Positions 24,946 through 34,581 of a stretch of DNA of 64,000 nt are shown one piece after another (positions within the stretch are counted from its first letter, which is position 1; each line of letters begins with the position of its first letter). Where the stretch lies: positions 1,366,544-1,430,543 of the forward strand of contig CH672374.1 of NCBI GenBank assembly GCA_000153385.1, given 5' to 3'. The notes beneath the pieces are model-generated. The model searched no databases and was not told the DNA's origin. It worked only from the letters and a program-made list of their open reading frames with translations. A program made the translations under genes and the position numbers. The stretch is from Flavobacteria bacterium BBFL7 (GTDB taxonomy: Bacteria > Bacteroidota > Bacteroidia > Flavobacteriales > Flavobacteriaceae).

Positions 24946-26796
24946 ATGGAACATTTTTTAATTAATAGTACAGCTTGTTTATTGATCCTTTGGTTATTCT
25001 ATAAATTACTGCTTGAAAATACTTCTTGGCATAAGTGGAAAAGGTATTATCTAATCCTATCTATTGTAACCGCACTAGCTATACCATTCATAGTAGTAAA
25101 AACAGTTATAATTCCTCTAGATCATAATCCCGTTATTGATTTTACAAATACCCAAGTCTTCTCAGAAATGGTAACCGAACAAAAGTTTCAATTTAACTGG
25201 ACTGTTATTTTCTGGAGCTGTTATGGTATAGGAGTCTTAATTATGTCGTGGCGTTTTGTAAAAAATTTAAAAACGTTTCGTATTCAGGAAGAAGATGAAG
25301 TTAGAACTTACAGTAAATACCAACTTGTACTACGCAACGTACTCACTGTACCTCATTCCTTTTATCAGAGCATATTTGTCTCGCATACAGAATATACAAA
25401 TGCACAAATACCAAGTACAGTCTTAGAACATGAGAAAGCACATTTGGACCAGAAGCATTCCCTCGATATTCTATTTCTGGAAATATTGTTAATTCTATTA
25501 TGGTTTAATCCGCTATTCTATATAATGAAGTATTCCATAAAATTGAATCACGAGTTTCTTGCAGATCAAGCAGTAATTCAAAAAGGTATAGACACAGTCA
25601 CCTATCAAGAAACTCTCTTACACTACACACAAAACAGTCATAGCAAAGGACTGGCTAACACTTTTAACTTTCCTATTATTAAAAAAAGATTCCACATTAT
25701 GAAAACTAATACCTCACAAACCAGTTTGATATTGCGAACACTAATATTGATACCAATCCTAACGCTTTTAGTGATTAGCTGCGGGAAAGAAGAAACAGAA
25801 TTTCAAGAAATTGAAGAGATTTTAGAAATTGAAGAAGTAGTAGATGATAATCATAAAACAGAAATTATTGAGATTTATGAAGTATTAGAAAATTTAACTC
25901 CAGAACACATTGAAGAATACAATCGTCTGGCCCTAAAGCACAAAAACTACATGAATGAAAATAATAATTTAATTGTTTTTAAGGATGAAACCCAGCATAT
26001 GCAAACCATATTTCATTCCATGAGTAAAGAACAACAATCTTCTAATGAACCATGGCCATATCTAGGAAGAGATAATGATTTAAAAGCAGGACAAATTCCA
26101 CCACCGCCACCACCAGCACCTAGTGCCATTGAATATATAAATGAACACAAAGACGAATTAAATTATTATCTCAGAGAAGATCAAATCCCTGCAGACATAG
26201 CCATAAAAATTATTAATGAAGTAGGACAGGCAGGCGTAGAAATAAGTCCAGACGATAAAGGTGTAATGTCTATTAAAATTCTGGAAACTGATAACAACAA
26301 AGGAACATTGCCACCACCGCCACCACCAGTAAAATCTAAGTCCGTGAGTGAAAAAGAATTTACTGAATATAATGAATGGGCAAAAAAAAATAATGAGCAA
26401 AATAGAGCCGCAAAGCTAAATAATAACCATAGGTATGCGATTATTAAACAAAAAGACTTTGAAAAGTACCGCTCAATCTACGGTAGAATGAGTACATCTC
26501 AAAAAAGTGAAGCACAACCATTACCTACTTTACCACCACCACCGCCACCTGCTAAAGACAAAAAACAGATATCAATTAAAGAAGTAGAGGAATACAACTG
26601 GCTTTTAAACAGACACAAAGAGTTCTTAAAAAATGAAAAAAGAATAGTCGTTTTTAAAGAAGATACTAATAGAATGATTCAACTATACACATCAATGAGT
26701 GTAGAACAACAATCAAAAAATCAGGCTTGGCATTACTTATATAAAGAAAATAGAGAAAAAGCTGCCGAAATCTTACCACCACCACCAGCTCAATAA
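24946..26796 (+). CDS. BlaR1-like M56 peptidase with repeat-polyproline tail
   Basis: A 616-residue protein. N-terminal helices (residues 5-50, 85-105) precede an M56 zinc protease core with HEKAH at 162-166 and NHEFLADQ near 201-208. A hydrophobic segment near 250-270 is followed by an unusual tail of about 345 residues. In the tail a unit of roughly 70 residues (EEYNxL...HKxxx...VFKxDxxxM...SMSxEQQSxNxxWxYL) appears twice clearly and once degenerately. Each copy ends in a run of four to six prolines. The tail replaces the penicillin-binding sensor of BlaR1. Ligand unknown. Confidence 0.85.
   Translation: MEHFLINSTACLLILWLFYKLLLENTSWHKWKRYYLILSIVTALAIPFIVVKTVIIPLDHNPVIDFTNTQVFSEMVTEQKFQFNWTVIFWSCYGIGVLIMSWRFVKNLKTFRIQEEDEVRTYSKYQLVLRNVLTVPHSFYQSIFVSHTEYTNAQIPSTVLEHEKAHLDQKHSLDILFLEILLILLWFNPLFYIMKYSIKLNHEFLADQAVIQKGIDTVTYQETLLHYTQNSHSKGLANTFNFPIIKKRFHIMKTNTSQTSLILRTLILIPILTLLVISCGKEETEFQEIEEILEIEEVVDDNHKTEIIEIYEVLENLTPEHIEEYNRLALKHKNYMNENNNLIVFKDETQHMQTIFHSMSKEQQSSNEPWPYLGRDNDLKAGQIPPPPPPAPSAIEYINEHKDELNYYLREDQIPADIAIKIINEVGQAGVEISPDDKGVMSIKILETDNNKGTLPPPPPPVKSKSVSEKEFTEYNEWAKKNNEQNRAAKLNNNHRYAIIKQKDFEKYRSIYGRMSTSQKSEAQPLPTLPPPPPPAKDKKQISIKEVEEYNWLLNRHKEFLKNEKRIVVFKEDTNRMIQLYTSMSVEQQSKNQAWHYLYKENREKAAEILPPPPAQ
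25896..26793 (+). repeat. three degenerate repeat units with polyproline ends inside the M56 gene
   Basis: Unit 1 at about 25896-26130, unit 2 (most diverged) at about 26341-26560, unit 3 at about 26565-26793. Each carries an EYN start and ends with CCACCACCACC-like DNA coding four to six prolines; a further proline run is at about 26311-26329. Confidence 0.75.
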
Positions 26797-27048
26797 TTAA
26801 ATGGTGGTAATTATATTTCTCTAACCATAATTATAGCGTTATAATAAAAAAGCTGGAATAGATGTATTCTATTTTCAAAGATTGAAAACCATAAAAAATA
26901 CTGGTTGTAATAGGTCAAATAAATAAAAATTTGCCTAGCAAATTAGTATCAGAAGACAATTAAAACATTGATGGTTCCATAAATACACATCATACCGTAA
27001 CAATCTGTAAATTATTACGTTATTAGAGAGAACCTTAATCGATCTATT

Positions 27049-28149
27049 ATGCAATCCTTCTTCATCACCTGCAGCGGTGCAGACACAGATATACTCGACA
27101 ATTGTAGCGCTGGTGAGCGTACAAAATATGCAGGTATAGGTGCCACGGTATTTTTTACCGCACTTATGGCATTTTTTGCAGCCAGTTATGCGCTGTATAC
27201 GGTTTTTGATAGTTATTTAATTGCTACTGCCTTTGGATTTGTTTGGGGTTTATTGATATTTAATCTAGACCGCTACATCGTTTCTACACTTAAGAAAAGT
27301 GATAAAAAAATAAATGAAATATGGCAAGCAACACCTCGTATTATTCTTGCGATTATCATAGCTGTAGTGATTTCAAAACCACTTGAACTAAAGATATTTG
27401 AGAAGGAAATTGATCAAGTTCTGCTAGAGGAAAAGAACCAGTTAACTCTTGAAAATCAGGAACAGGTTGCACAATTATATGTTGTGGAAGAAGCCGCTTT
27501 CGCGAAAGCGATACAAGAACTAAAAACAGAGATTCAAAATAAAGAAGCCGAAGTCAATGCGCTTTACAACATTTACATCACCGAAGCCGAGGGAACATCT
27601 GGCACCAATAAATTAGGAAAAGGTCCTGTCTATAAAGAAAAACGCGAAAAACATGACGCAGCGCTATCCGACCTCAACACCTTAAAAATTACGAATGCTG
27701 AAAAAATAGCTACCATAGAATCACAAATAGCAACACTACAGGAAAATGAAGCGACTCAATTAGCCTCTTCTCAACCTATCATTGACAACTTTGATGGATT
27801 AATGGCACGTATAGAAGCTTTAAACAAATTACCATTCCTCACTTCATTCTTTATATTCTTGTTATTTCTAGCTGTAGAAACCTCTCCTATTATTGCCAAA
27901 GTACTGGCACCACGTGGCGAGTACGACTTTAAACTTGCCGAGCGTGAAGACCTGGTAAAATCTTGGGTTACCCAACAAAGACTTCAACAAGAAATTCTAG
28001 TTCAAACCGACAAAACACTCAACAACAGAGTCTATGCCGATATTGCTGAAGAGGAAGCCCTCTATGCTTACAAGAAAAAAATGGCTAGGGAATTAATGCA
28101 AGAACAAGCCGATGCGTTTTATAAAAAGCAGAAAGGGATTTTGGGGTAG
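27049..28149 (+). CDS. DUF4407 membrane protein
   Basis: A 366-residue protein of the DUF4407 family. The N-terminus is FFITCSGADTDIL, then two adjacent helices (about 30-80) and FNLDRYIVSTLKK. A long charged coiled-coil (about 120-250), a third helix near 265-285 (FLTSFFIFLLFLAVETSPI) and a charged C-terminus follow. Function unknown. A palindrome copy at 27495-27510 lies in the coiled coil and codes AAFAKAI. Long repeat-bearing DNA follows it. Confidence 0.85.
   Translation: MQSFFITCSGADTDILDNCSAGERTKYAGIGATVFFTALMAFFAASYALYTVFDSYLIATAFGFVWGLLIFNLDRYIVSTLKKSDKKINEIWQATPRIILAIIIAVVISKPLELKIFEKEIDQVLLEEKNQLTLENQEQVAQLYVVEEAAFAKAIQELKTEIQNKEAEVNALYNIYITEAEGTSGTNKLGKGPVYKEKREKHDAALSDLNTLKITNAEKIATIESQIATLQENEATQLASSQPIIDNFDGLMARIEALNKLPFLTSFFIFLLFLAVETSPIIAKVLAPRGEYDFKLAEREDLVKSWVTQQRLQQEILVQTDKTLNNRVYADIAEEEALYAYKKKMARELMQEQADAFYKKQKGILG
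27495..27510. repeat. dispersed palindrome, copy 7
   Basis: Exact CGCTTTCGCGAAAGCG in the DUF4407 gene, read as AFAKA. Confidence 0.9.
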
Positions 28150-28636
28150 ATTTTTAGTCCTTGAGCTATGAGTCTTTGAGTAAGTGAAATGTCAGTTCGA
28201 GCTCAACCTGCCTGCCGGCAAAAGGCAGGTGGAGAACAGTTTATTTTATGCAAAATATTTCATTTACAATACGCAAAAAGCCGACTTCAGTCGGCGTAAT
28301 AAAAAGAACGCCGTAGGCGACAGCATAAATTCCTACCGGCAGACTTCAGTCTGCCCACAAATGGGAAACAATAAAAAAAGCCTTTCCCTTCAGCCGAAGG
28401 GAAAACAGGTGGGCGACGAAATCGGCAACGCCGATGAAGCCACCAAAAGGGTTTGGCTGCACATTTGTCTATAGAAACTTGTTTTCCATCAATAGGAGAT
28501 GCTGAAACGTAGTTCAGCATGACAGGTAATTTCAATGACAAGCCGAAACCTTTTCCCTAGCCCTAAAGGGTAGGTTTCTAGTTGGGCTATTAAAAATCTA
28601 CAGACCGAGGACTTAAAATCTAAAAACCTATTAAAC
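28150..28636. repeat. intergenic hairpin-rich repeat region, left copy
   Basis: 487 bp without a convincing gene, and more GC-rich than its surroundings. It holds a series of perfect hairpins: CCTGCC/GGCAGG at 28211-28229, GCCGAC-TTCA-GTCGGC at 28280-28295, GGCAGAC-TTCA-GTCTGCC at 28338-28355, TTTCCCTTC-AGCC-GAAGGGAAA at 28383-28404, and ATGCTGAA-N6-TTCAGCAT at 28499-28520. Two blocks (28305-28350 and 28483-28527) recur downstream of 31550 in the same orientation. Confidence 0.8.
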
Positions 28637-31342
28637 TTACTCCACTATTAATCGCTGCGTTATACTGCCTTGACTATTATTAATCTGAATCATGTACATA
28701 CCAGATGCTAATGAATCGATATTGAATTTATATTGATCATCAGGTTGTTGTAACTTTTTGGAGCTGATTAGCATACCACGTAAATCATAAATGGTACATG
28801 AATCAAACAAAACGTTGCTTGTGATGGTGACCGTATCATTAGCTGGATTAGGAAACAAGCTCATTGTTAGGCTAGTGATATCATTATTGCTTAATGTTAC
28901 TGCCACAGTGGTAGTTTCTAAATTAGTAATGATTGGGAAGTTGAAATCAAAATATATCCCAGCTTGATTTGAAAAGGTATCTCCTAGAACTAAAGTATCT
29001 ACAGTTTTAATTTTGAACAAAATATAACCTTGGCTGGCTGGAGCCGTATTAGGTAGGTTGATATTATCAAAAATAAATTCAAGTTTATTCCCATCAGTTA
29101 TTTGAGCTAGGTAATCGTGACTACTACTAACTGGTGTTAACGTTGAAATATCAAAAACAGAAGTATCTATATAATCCACGATACGCACATTAATAGCACT
29201 AGCAGTTCCTTCATTTTCAAAACGGATACGGTAATGAACAAACTCACCTACCATACTAGGTTCTATAGTTTCACCTTGTAAACAGGTTTTATCATTTGGA
29301 TCATAAGAATTTACTACCGTTTGGTCTAAATTAAAAACATTATCTATAGGTGTAGCATCATTTGCACTAGGCGTTATAGATGCTGTAAAACTTATAATAT
29401 CATTACTATTTAACGGAAAATTTGAGTCTGTAGGCGTGTTCATATTTAATGTAAAGTCAATTTCTCTAGTTTCAAACGGATCAAGATTTGAAAAACTCCA
29501 ATTGAGATTACCAACACTACTAGATGATACCACAGGATTTGCACTTACAAAATCCATAAAATCATCATCATAAGTAAAAGCAATATTTCCTGTTAGTTGT
29601 GTATTTCCTTTGTTCTTATAAACCAACTTATAATTAGTATCAAAACCAGGACGTGCTTCTTCTAATGGTATAATAGTGATTTCTAAATCATCAGTTGGTG
29701 TTGTTGCAGTAAGACAAAAATCTTGCGTCGTTATATTTTGATTTGCTGCTGTAAAGGTTGCACTTGCTGGTGTTGTTGTGAAAAGATTCGTGTCGATTAT
29801 CGGAGTTACCGTATAAGTGTTATCTGATAAAGGAATTGAATAATCACCGTTTATATCCGTATACAATGTGAAGGCAGTAGTTCCATTTGAAATTTCAATT
29901 CCAACATTAGAAAAAATTAAATCATTTGGGTCACAACCATTATTATCGAAATCATAAGTGATTGAACCTTGAAGTTGATTATCTAGAGCAGAACAACCAA
30001 GGTCTAATGAATCGCCATTAATCGACCATCCATTTTGTAGAAGGATATTTCTTGAAAATGAATCGCAATAAGTTAAACCAAAAGAATTCAGTGTTTTATA
30101 TTGCATGCCTAGATTAACAAATCTTTGTAACAATTTATCATAATTATTGGTATCCAACCCTGAAAAAGCGACAAATCTACGAGGATTTAAATACTGGTTA
30201 AAATCCCAATTATTTAATGGTTGATTAAAAGAAGTGGCGTTATAAAACATATCATCCATGTCAGTAACATTTGACACATCCCAGCTTGATATATTTTGAT
30301 TGAAAGAGGTTGCGTGAACAAACATATCTTGCATAATAGTTACATTCGACACATCCCAATTGTCTATGGGTTGATTAAAAGAAGTGGCGTATTCGAACAT
30401 CTCTATCATAGAAGTTACATTAGAAACATCCCAGCTTGATATATTTTGATTGAAAGAACTGGCAATAGTAAACATACGATCCATATTAGTGATATTAGAA
30501 ACATCCCAGTTTGATATATTTTGATTGAAAGAAGTAGCACGATAAAACAAGTAATCTATTGCATTCACATTAGAAACATCCCAATTTGAAATATCTTGAT
30601 TAAAGGAATTTGCATTATAAAACATATGACTAATATTTGAAACATTAGAAACATCCCAATTATTAATATTAGAATTAAAAGAACTAGCAGCTTGAAACAT
30701 ACTACCCATATTTATAACATTTGCAGTGTCCCAATTACTCAGTGGTTGATTGAAATTACTAGCATACAAAAACATCCTAGACATATCTGTAACACTAGAA
30801 ACATCCCAATTATTTAGCGCTTGATTAAAACTATACACACCATAAAACAAATCACTCATATCAGTAATATTTGAAACATCCCAATTATTAATATCATCAT
30901 TAAATTGACCGGCATTATGAAACATATGCGCCATCGAATTGCAGAGACTTAAGTCTGGAGTGTCTGAAGCATTTATATCTAAATACAAACAATCAAAAAA
31001 CATCCACTCTGTTGTTTTCCATTGTGAACTACCCCATTGAGTAATACGAGGATTATTATTTGAGGATGAAGATAGATTAAAAACTATAGAGTCTATTGAA
31101 CCTGATATAATGACTGTTCTAGTTGTAGAACTGAAAGAATGTGCTGGTACAGTTTGATTATTACCCATAGGAACATTAGTAGTCGTTCCATCACCCCAAT
31201 CTATAGTAACACCGGTTGATGATGATATACTGAATGGCCACATATTGGCTAGTATTGAGTCAAACACAAAATCGTTAGCAGTCTGAGCAATTGATAAGAA
31301 TCCAACGAAAAGAAAAGAAATAAGTAGTAACGGTTTTTTCAT
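28637..31342 (-). CDS. DUF285-repeat surface protein with T9SS sorting domain
   Basis: A 901-residue secreted protein. A signal peptide (to about 20) is followed by a short domain and about ten 25-residue DUF285/BspA-type repeats (about 145-395) with the motif FNQxIxxWDVSNVTxMxxMF. A carboxypeptidase-regulatory/SdrD-B-like domain lies at about 450-530. Beta-sandwich repeats, including the DUF7619 signature SYDPNDKTCLQGE near 670, come next, and a type A T9SS sorting domain (SLFPNPANDTVTI to RLIVE, about 830-901) ends the protein. It is therefore exported to the cell surface. Repeat sequences bracket the gene on both sides. Confidence 0.9.
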   Translation of the reverse strand: MKKPLLLISFLFVGFLSIAQTANDFVFDSILANMWPFSISSSTGVTIDWGDGTTTNVPMGNNQTVPAHSFSSTTRTVIISGSIDSIVFNLSSSSNNNPRITQWGSSQWKTTEWMFFDCLYLDINASDTPDLSLCNSMAHMFHNAGQFNDDINNWDVSNITDMSDLFYGVYSFNQALNNWDVSSVTDMSRMFLYASNFNQPLSNWDTANVINMGSMFQAASSFNSNINNWDVSNVSNISHMFYNANSFNQDISNWDVSNVNAIDYLFYRATSFNQNISNWDVSNITNMDRMFTIASSFNQNISSWDVSNVTSMIEMFEYATSFNQPIDNWDVSNVTIMQDMFVHATSFNQNISSWDVSNVTDMDDMFYNATSFNQPLNNWDFNQYLNPRRFVAFSGLDTNNYDKLLQRFVNLGMQYKTLNSFGLTYCDSFSRNILLQNGWSINGDSLDLGCSALDNQLQGSITYDFDNNGCDPNDLIFSNVGIEISNGTTAFTLYTDINGDYSIPLSDNTYTVTPIIDTNLFTTTPASATFTAANQNITTQDFCLTATTPTDDLEITIIPLEEARPGFDTNYKLVYKNKGNTQLTGNIAFTYDDDFMDFVSANPVVSSSSVGNLNWSFSNLDPFETREIDFTLNMNTPTDSNFPLNSNDIISFTASITPSANDATPIDNVFNLDQTVVNSYDPNDKTCLQGETIEPSMVGEFVHYRIRFENEGTASAINVRIVDYIDTSVFDISTLTPVSSSHDYLAQITDGNKLEFIFDNINLPNTAPASQGYILFKIKTVDTLVLGDTFSNQAGIYFDFNFPIITNLETTTVAVTLSNNDITSLTMSLFPNPANDTVTITSNVLFDSCTIYDLRGMLISSKKLQQPDDQYKFNIDSLASGMYMIQINNSQGSITQRLIVE
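30154..30910 (-). repeat. tandem 75-bp coding repeats (DUF285)
   Basis: About ten in-frame units of 75 bp; stretches such as ACATCCCAATTATTAAT and TTTTGATTGAAAGA recur. This is protein repeat structure, not CRISPR: there are no fixed unique spacers. Confidence 0.85.
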
Positions 31343-31805
31343 GGTAGATATTTGAATGTTACGAAAATAAGGTTTTTACTTACAAATAGATGATGAGGTT
31401 ACTATTTTCTGACAAGAAATAGGAATAATCTGTTGAATAGCTGTTTTTTATGTCATTTGATATTAGATCTATTCAATGGTTATGGCTTCTACTATTTTCA
31501 TTGAGCAAGATTTTCGGTTAAAAAAAATGCGTAAATCATTAAGAAAAATAAGAACGCCGCAGGCGACAGAATAAATTCCCAGCGGCAGACTTTAGTAAAT
31601 GGGAAAATAGGTTTGTGGAAAATGAGGTAAAATAATCATTGCTTTCCATCACCAGCAGATGCTGAAACGTTGTTCAGCATGACAGGTTAAAAGCTACTTA
31701 CTAATAAAGCCGCATTTCGAGAGCCTCAATGCTCGAAATTGCATCAAATCGAGGACTGAGACTCTCGAAGTCCGTTCATAAAATTACTTTTCAATTACAA
31801 GTTCA
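31343..31805. repeat. intergenic hairpin-rich repeat region, right copy
   Basis: 463 bp with no gene seen. Block 31551-31596 matches 28305-28350 at 41 of 46 positions, and 31643-31687 matches 28483-28527 at 41 of 45, in the same order and orientation. The second hairpin of the left copy is degraded here. An extra hairpin, ATTTCGAG-N10-CTCGAAAT, is at 31714-31739. Confidence 0.78.
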
Positions 31806-33584
31806 TCAGTCATCCACAATTCCCATCTTCCTCAACAGAAAACTAGCATTCATATTTGTGGCAATTCCGTCTTTAAAGGTATAGTCAAAGGTAAGCTCAT
31901 CGTTAGTGATGTCTGCATCAAAAAAGTAGTTAGAGATACTATCATACTCATTGGCAACCTCGGTAAGACTTAAATCATGTGTAGCAATAATTCCTGTAGC
32001 GTGTTTTCTAGAAAGTTTCTCGATCAGTTTTCTAGATCCGTTTGCCTTATCCTGACTGTTAGTTCCTTTTAAGATTTCGTCCAGGACAATAAAATACCGT
32101 TCGGTTTCTATTTTATCAACGATATATTTTAAGCGTTTTAATTCACTAAAGAAGTAACTCTCATCATCAGTTAAAGAATCGCTAGTTCTCATACTGGTAA
32201 TGAGTTTAATTGGACTATAAATCATAGATTGTGCACATACAGGTAGTCCAGCATTTGCCATTACGATCTTCATAGAGACCGTTCTTAAAAATGTACTTTT
32301 ACCGGCCATATTTGCACCCGTGATGATGAAGAATTCACCGCTTGATATTTGAATATCATTTCCTATTGCTTTTGCAGGATCCAGTAAAGGATGTCTTGCA
32401 TTACTAACTTGCATTTTAAAGTCTCCAGTCTCAATGATAGGATAGACATAATCTTTATGGTTATAAGCAAAATTACCTAAGGAGTTTAAAGCATCTATTT
32501 GAGCAACTGTGTCCAACCAGTTTTCTATATGGATCGCATTAGTTTCCAACCATATCTCAATGGTATGAACTTGTTTTAAATCCCATAAACCAAAACCATT
32601 TGCTAATACTCCAAAAAGCATATTATTACGTTGATCTAATCGTCCTATAGCTACCGCTAACTCTTTAAATCTGATAGAGGCTGGTACATCACCTACCATT
32701 ATTCTAGATTTTAATCCTATAAGCAAATCGCTTTTAAAACTTTCTTTTTCTATAGCAAGTATTAACTGACTATACTGCTTAAAAAACAGCTCTAATGAAC
32801 TAATGTTTGCACTAAATGCGGTAATACGTTTGATATATTTACCAGTAATCCCTAATCCACCAAAAAAGGCAATTGAAAAAATGTATCCATTTATCCAATC
32901 ATTAAAGTAAGCTACTCCTAACGCGATAGATGCTATAAACCATATCCATGGCAACCATGAGAATAATGGCGGTACAAATGACGTATAACTATTTATCCAA
33001 TCCAGCATGTCCTTAGGATCCTTTTCATTGTTGAGCAGTGTAGCTGTTGCTCCATAGTTATGTCTGAAATCTATCTTCTCTGATAGTTCTTTTATTGCCT
33101 CTTGCTTTCTGGTAATATCAAATATATCATTAGATAAAAACTGATTTGCAAGAGTTGCCACGCCGTCTTTAGTAACACTTCTATTTAAATATTGAAAGAA
33201 AGAACCTGGACCTAATAAATCTATATCCCGACTAAACTCATGATCATCTTTTAAATACTCTGATCCATCTGGCCTACCAGTATAATTACGATCTAGCATC
33301 ATTAATTCTAGCTCATTGCGATCCAGTAACGCCTGTTGAAAATCCCTTTTTCTTCTTAAATTCTCATGCCTAGAAACTAGAAACAAAAAAAGGATAAAAG
33401 TGCCTACTGCAATGATAATAGCTACTTGCCATTGCGACCATAGAAAATAAACACCAGCAGCTCCAGCAATAAATATCAATAGTCTTATGGTACTAGATAC
33501 CCTTAATTGATTCTTAATGGAATCTCGTTTTTCTTTAAATTGAGCAATACGCTCTTTATAAAATGATTGTAAAGTCTCTTTCAA
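31806..33584 (-). CDS. membrane-associated MutS-family ATPase
   Basis: A 592-residue protein. Two hydrophobic segments near residues 30-70 and another pair near 210-250 are followed by a MutS core helical region and ATPase domain. Walker A is TGANMAGKSTFLRT near 420; Walker B is YFIVLDEILKGTNSQDK near 497-513. The mismatch-recognition domain of MutS and the Smr domain of MutS2 are both absent. It is last of six closely packed genes. A role in DNA repair is uncertain given the membrane helices. Confidence 0.85.
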   Translation of the reverse strand: MKETLQSFYKERIAQFKEKRDSIKNQLRVSSTIRLLIFIAGAAGVYFLWSQWQVAIIIAVGTFILFLFLVSRHENLRRKRDFQQALLDRNELELMMLDRNYTGRPDGSEYLKDDHEFSRDIDLLGPGSFFQYLNRSVTKDGVATLANQFLSNDIFDITRKQEAIKELSEKIDFRHNYGATATLLNNEKDPKDMLDWINSYTSFVPPLFSWLPWIWFIASIALGVAYFNDWINGYIFSIAFFGGLGITGKYIKRITAFSANISSLELFFKQYSQLILAIEKESFKSDLLIGLKSRIMVGDVPASIRFKELAVAIGRLDQRNNMLFGVLANGFGLWDLKQVHTIEIWLETNAIHIENWLDTVAQIDALNSLGNFAYNHKDYVYPIIETGDFKMQVSNARHPLLDPAKAIGNDIQISSGEFFIITGANMAGKSTFLRTVSMKIVMANAGLPVCAQSMIYSPIKLITSMRTSDSLTDDESYFFSELKRLKYIVDKIETERYFIVLDEILKGTNSQDKANGSRKLIEKLSRKHATGIIATHDLSLTEVANEYDSISNYFFDADITNDELTFDYTFKDGIATNMNASFLLRKMGIVDD

Positions 33585-33953
33585 TTATAAATTTTTAAGG
33601 TCTTCTTTTTGAGCGCGTGTTAACTTTGCTACCACTAACTCATAACTATGATCTATCCATTTTTTAAGCTCTATAGCTTCCATGGCTTTATCAGTAAAAA
33701 TAGTGTTCCAGTGTTTTTTATTACTATGATAACCACCTATAACTGTGCCATCATACTCTTCTCTTAATGCAATTGCTGTTTCTGGATCGCATTTTAAATT
33801 AATAGCTGGTTCACCACGTTCCCAGCGGTCTAATCCTGTAAGACAAAACATTTTGCCCATAACTTTAAACACTAATGTAGATTCATCAAAGGGAAACTCT
33901 TCAGTTACCGCTTTTTTAGCCATGCAATAATCACGCAACTCATCAATATGCAT
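33585..33953 (-). CDS. MmcQ/YjbR-family protein
   Basis: A 122-residue protein starting with HIDELRDYCMAKKAVTEEFPF, with KVMGKMFCL and a C-terminal HWNTIF region as in MmcQ/YjbR (double-wing DNA-binding-like) proteins. It shares one base with the preceding DUF4230 gene and abuts the MutS-like gene, so the three are almost certainly co-translated. Confidence 0.88.
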   Translation of the reverse strand: MHIDELRDYCMAKKAVTEEFPFDESTLVFKVMGKMFCLTGLDRWERGEPAINLKCDPETAIALREEYDGTVIGGYHSNKKHWNTIFTDKAMEAIELKKWIDHSYELVVAKLTRAQKEDLKNL

Positions 33954-34573
33954 TAGGATTCTATTTTCTTTTGTGTTTCAATGTCATTAAGAATAAGGGT
34001 AGTATAATCTAGCTTCCAGCCTATAGTTGCCGCAAGTCCTTCCATAAGTTGAATAGTTTGCATGGCTTCTTTTCGAGCTTGATCTAATAAACCACTTTCA
34101 GGAATTTTATCAATGATATGCTGCTTTGCATTGCGCGAAATCTCAGTTAAATCTTCGCTAGTAAAGTAATTTGCCCAGCCTTCTTTTTTATCATAGTAAT
34201 TAAAATCAGTTTCTATACTTAACACTTGTGGTTGTGGAAAGTTAGTAAGTCTTATGGTTTTAGTACTAGGGTCACTATCCATTACTATTTTAGTAAGATC
34301 AAAACCTATATGTGCTTTTGCATTAATAAGTATTATTGCCTTCTTTTTACCTAGCAAAAGGCTCATCAATTTTTCTTTGACATTTTCGTAGTGATATATC
34401 TCGGCAAAATCTCCTTCTACAGTAATGAATTTACATACCGAGCGTATTTTCTCCATAAGAACCACACTTTGCTCTCGAGTATTTTCTTTTTTGCCCATCT
34501 TGCCCATAAGCATTTTGAATACAAAAAAGGCCACTACAGCTCCTACGGCAAGTCCTATAAATAGTAATTCCAT
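33953..34573 (-). CDS. DUF4230 membrane-anchored protein
   Basis: About 206 residues. An N-terminal helix (ELLFIGLAVGAVVAFFVF) is followed by a DUF4230 body with FAEIYHYENV, KKAIILINAKAHIGFDLTKI and the C-terminal GWKLDYTTLIL. Function unknown. The ATG at 34573 is used; the in-frame TTG at 34579 is less likely. Confidence 0.8.
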   Translation of the reverse strand: MELLFIGLAVGAVVAFFVFKMLMGKMGKKENTREQSVVLMEKIRSVCKFITVEGDFAEIYHYENVKEKLMSLLLGKKKAIILINAKAHIGFDLTKIVMDSDPSTKTIRLTNFPQPQVLSIETDFNYYDKKEGWANYFTSEDLTEISRNAKQHIIDKIPESGLLDQARKEAMQTIQLMEGLAATIGWKLDYTTLILNDIETQKKIES

Positions 34574-34581
34574 ATTCAAAT

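Noticed and set aside
24578-26796. Beta-lactam resistance by blaI-blaR1
   Set aside because: No beta-lactamase or penicillin-binding gene follows and the sensor tail is unrelated to a penicillin-binding domain; BlaI-M56 pairs have many other roles in Bacteroidota.
28184-28541. Open frames on both strands in the hairpin repeat region
   Set aside because: They consist of the hairpin sequences and have no ribosome site or family resemblance.
30154-30910. Regular repeats of 75 bp that could suggest a CRISPR array
   Set aside because: The repeats are in frame with a large coding sequence and code DUF285 units; spacers are not unique and no cas genes are near.
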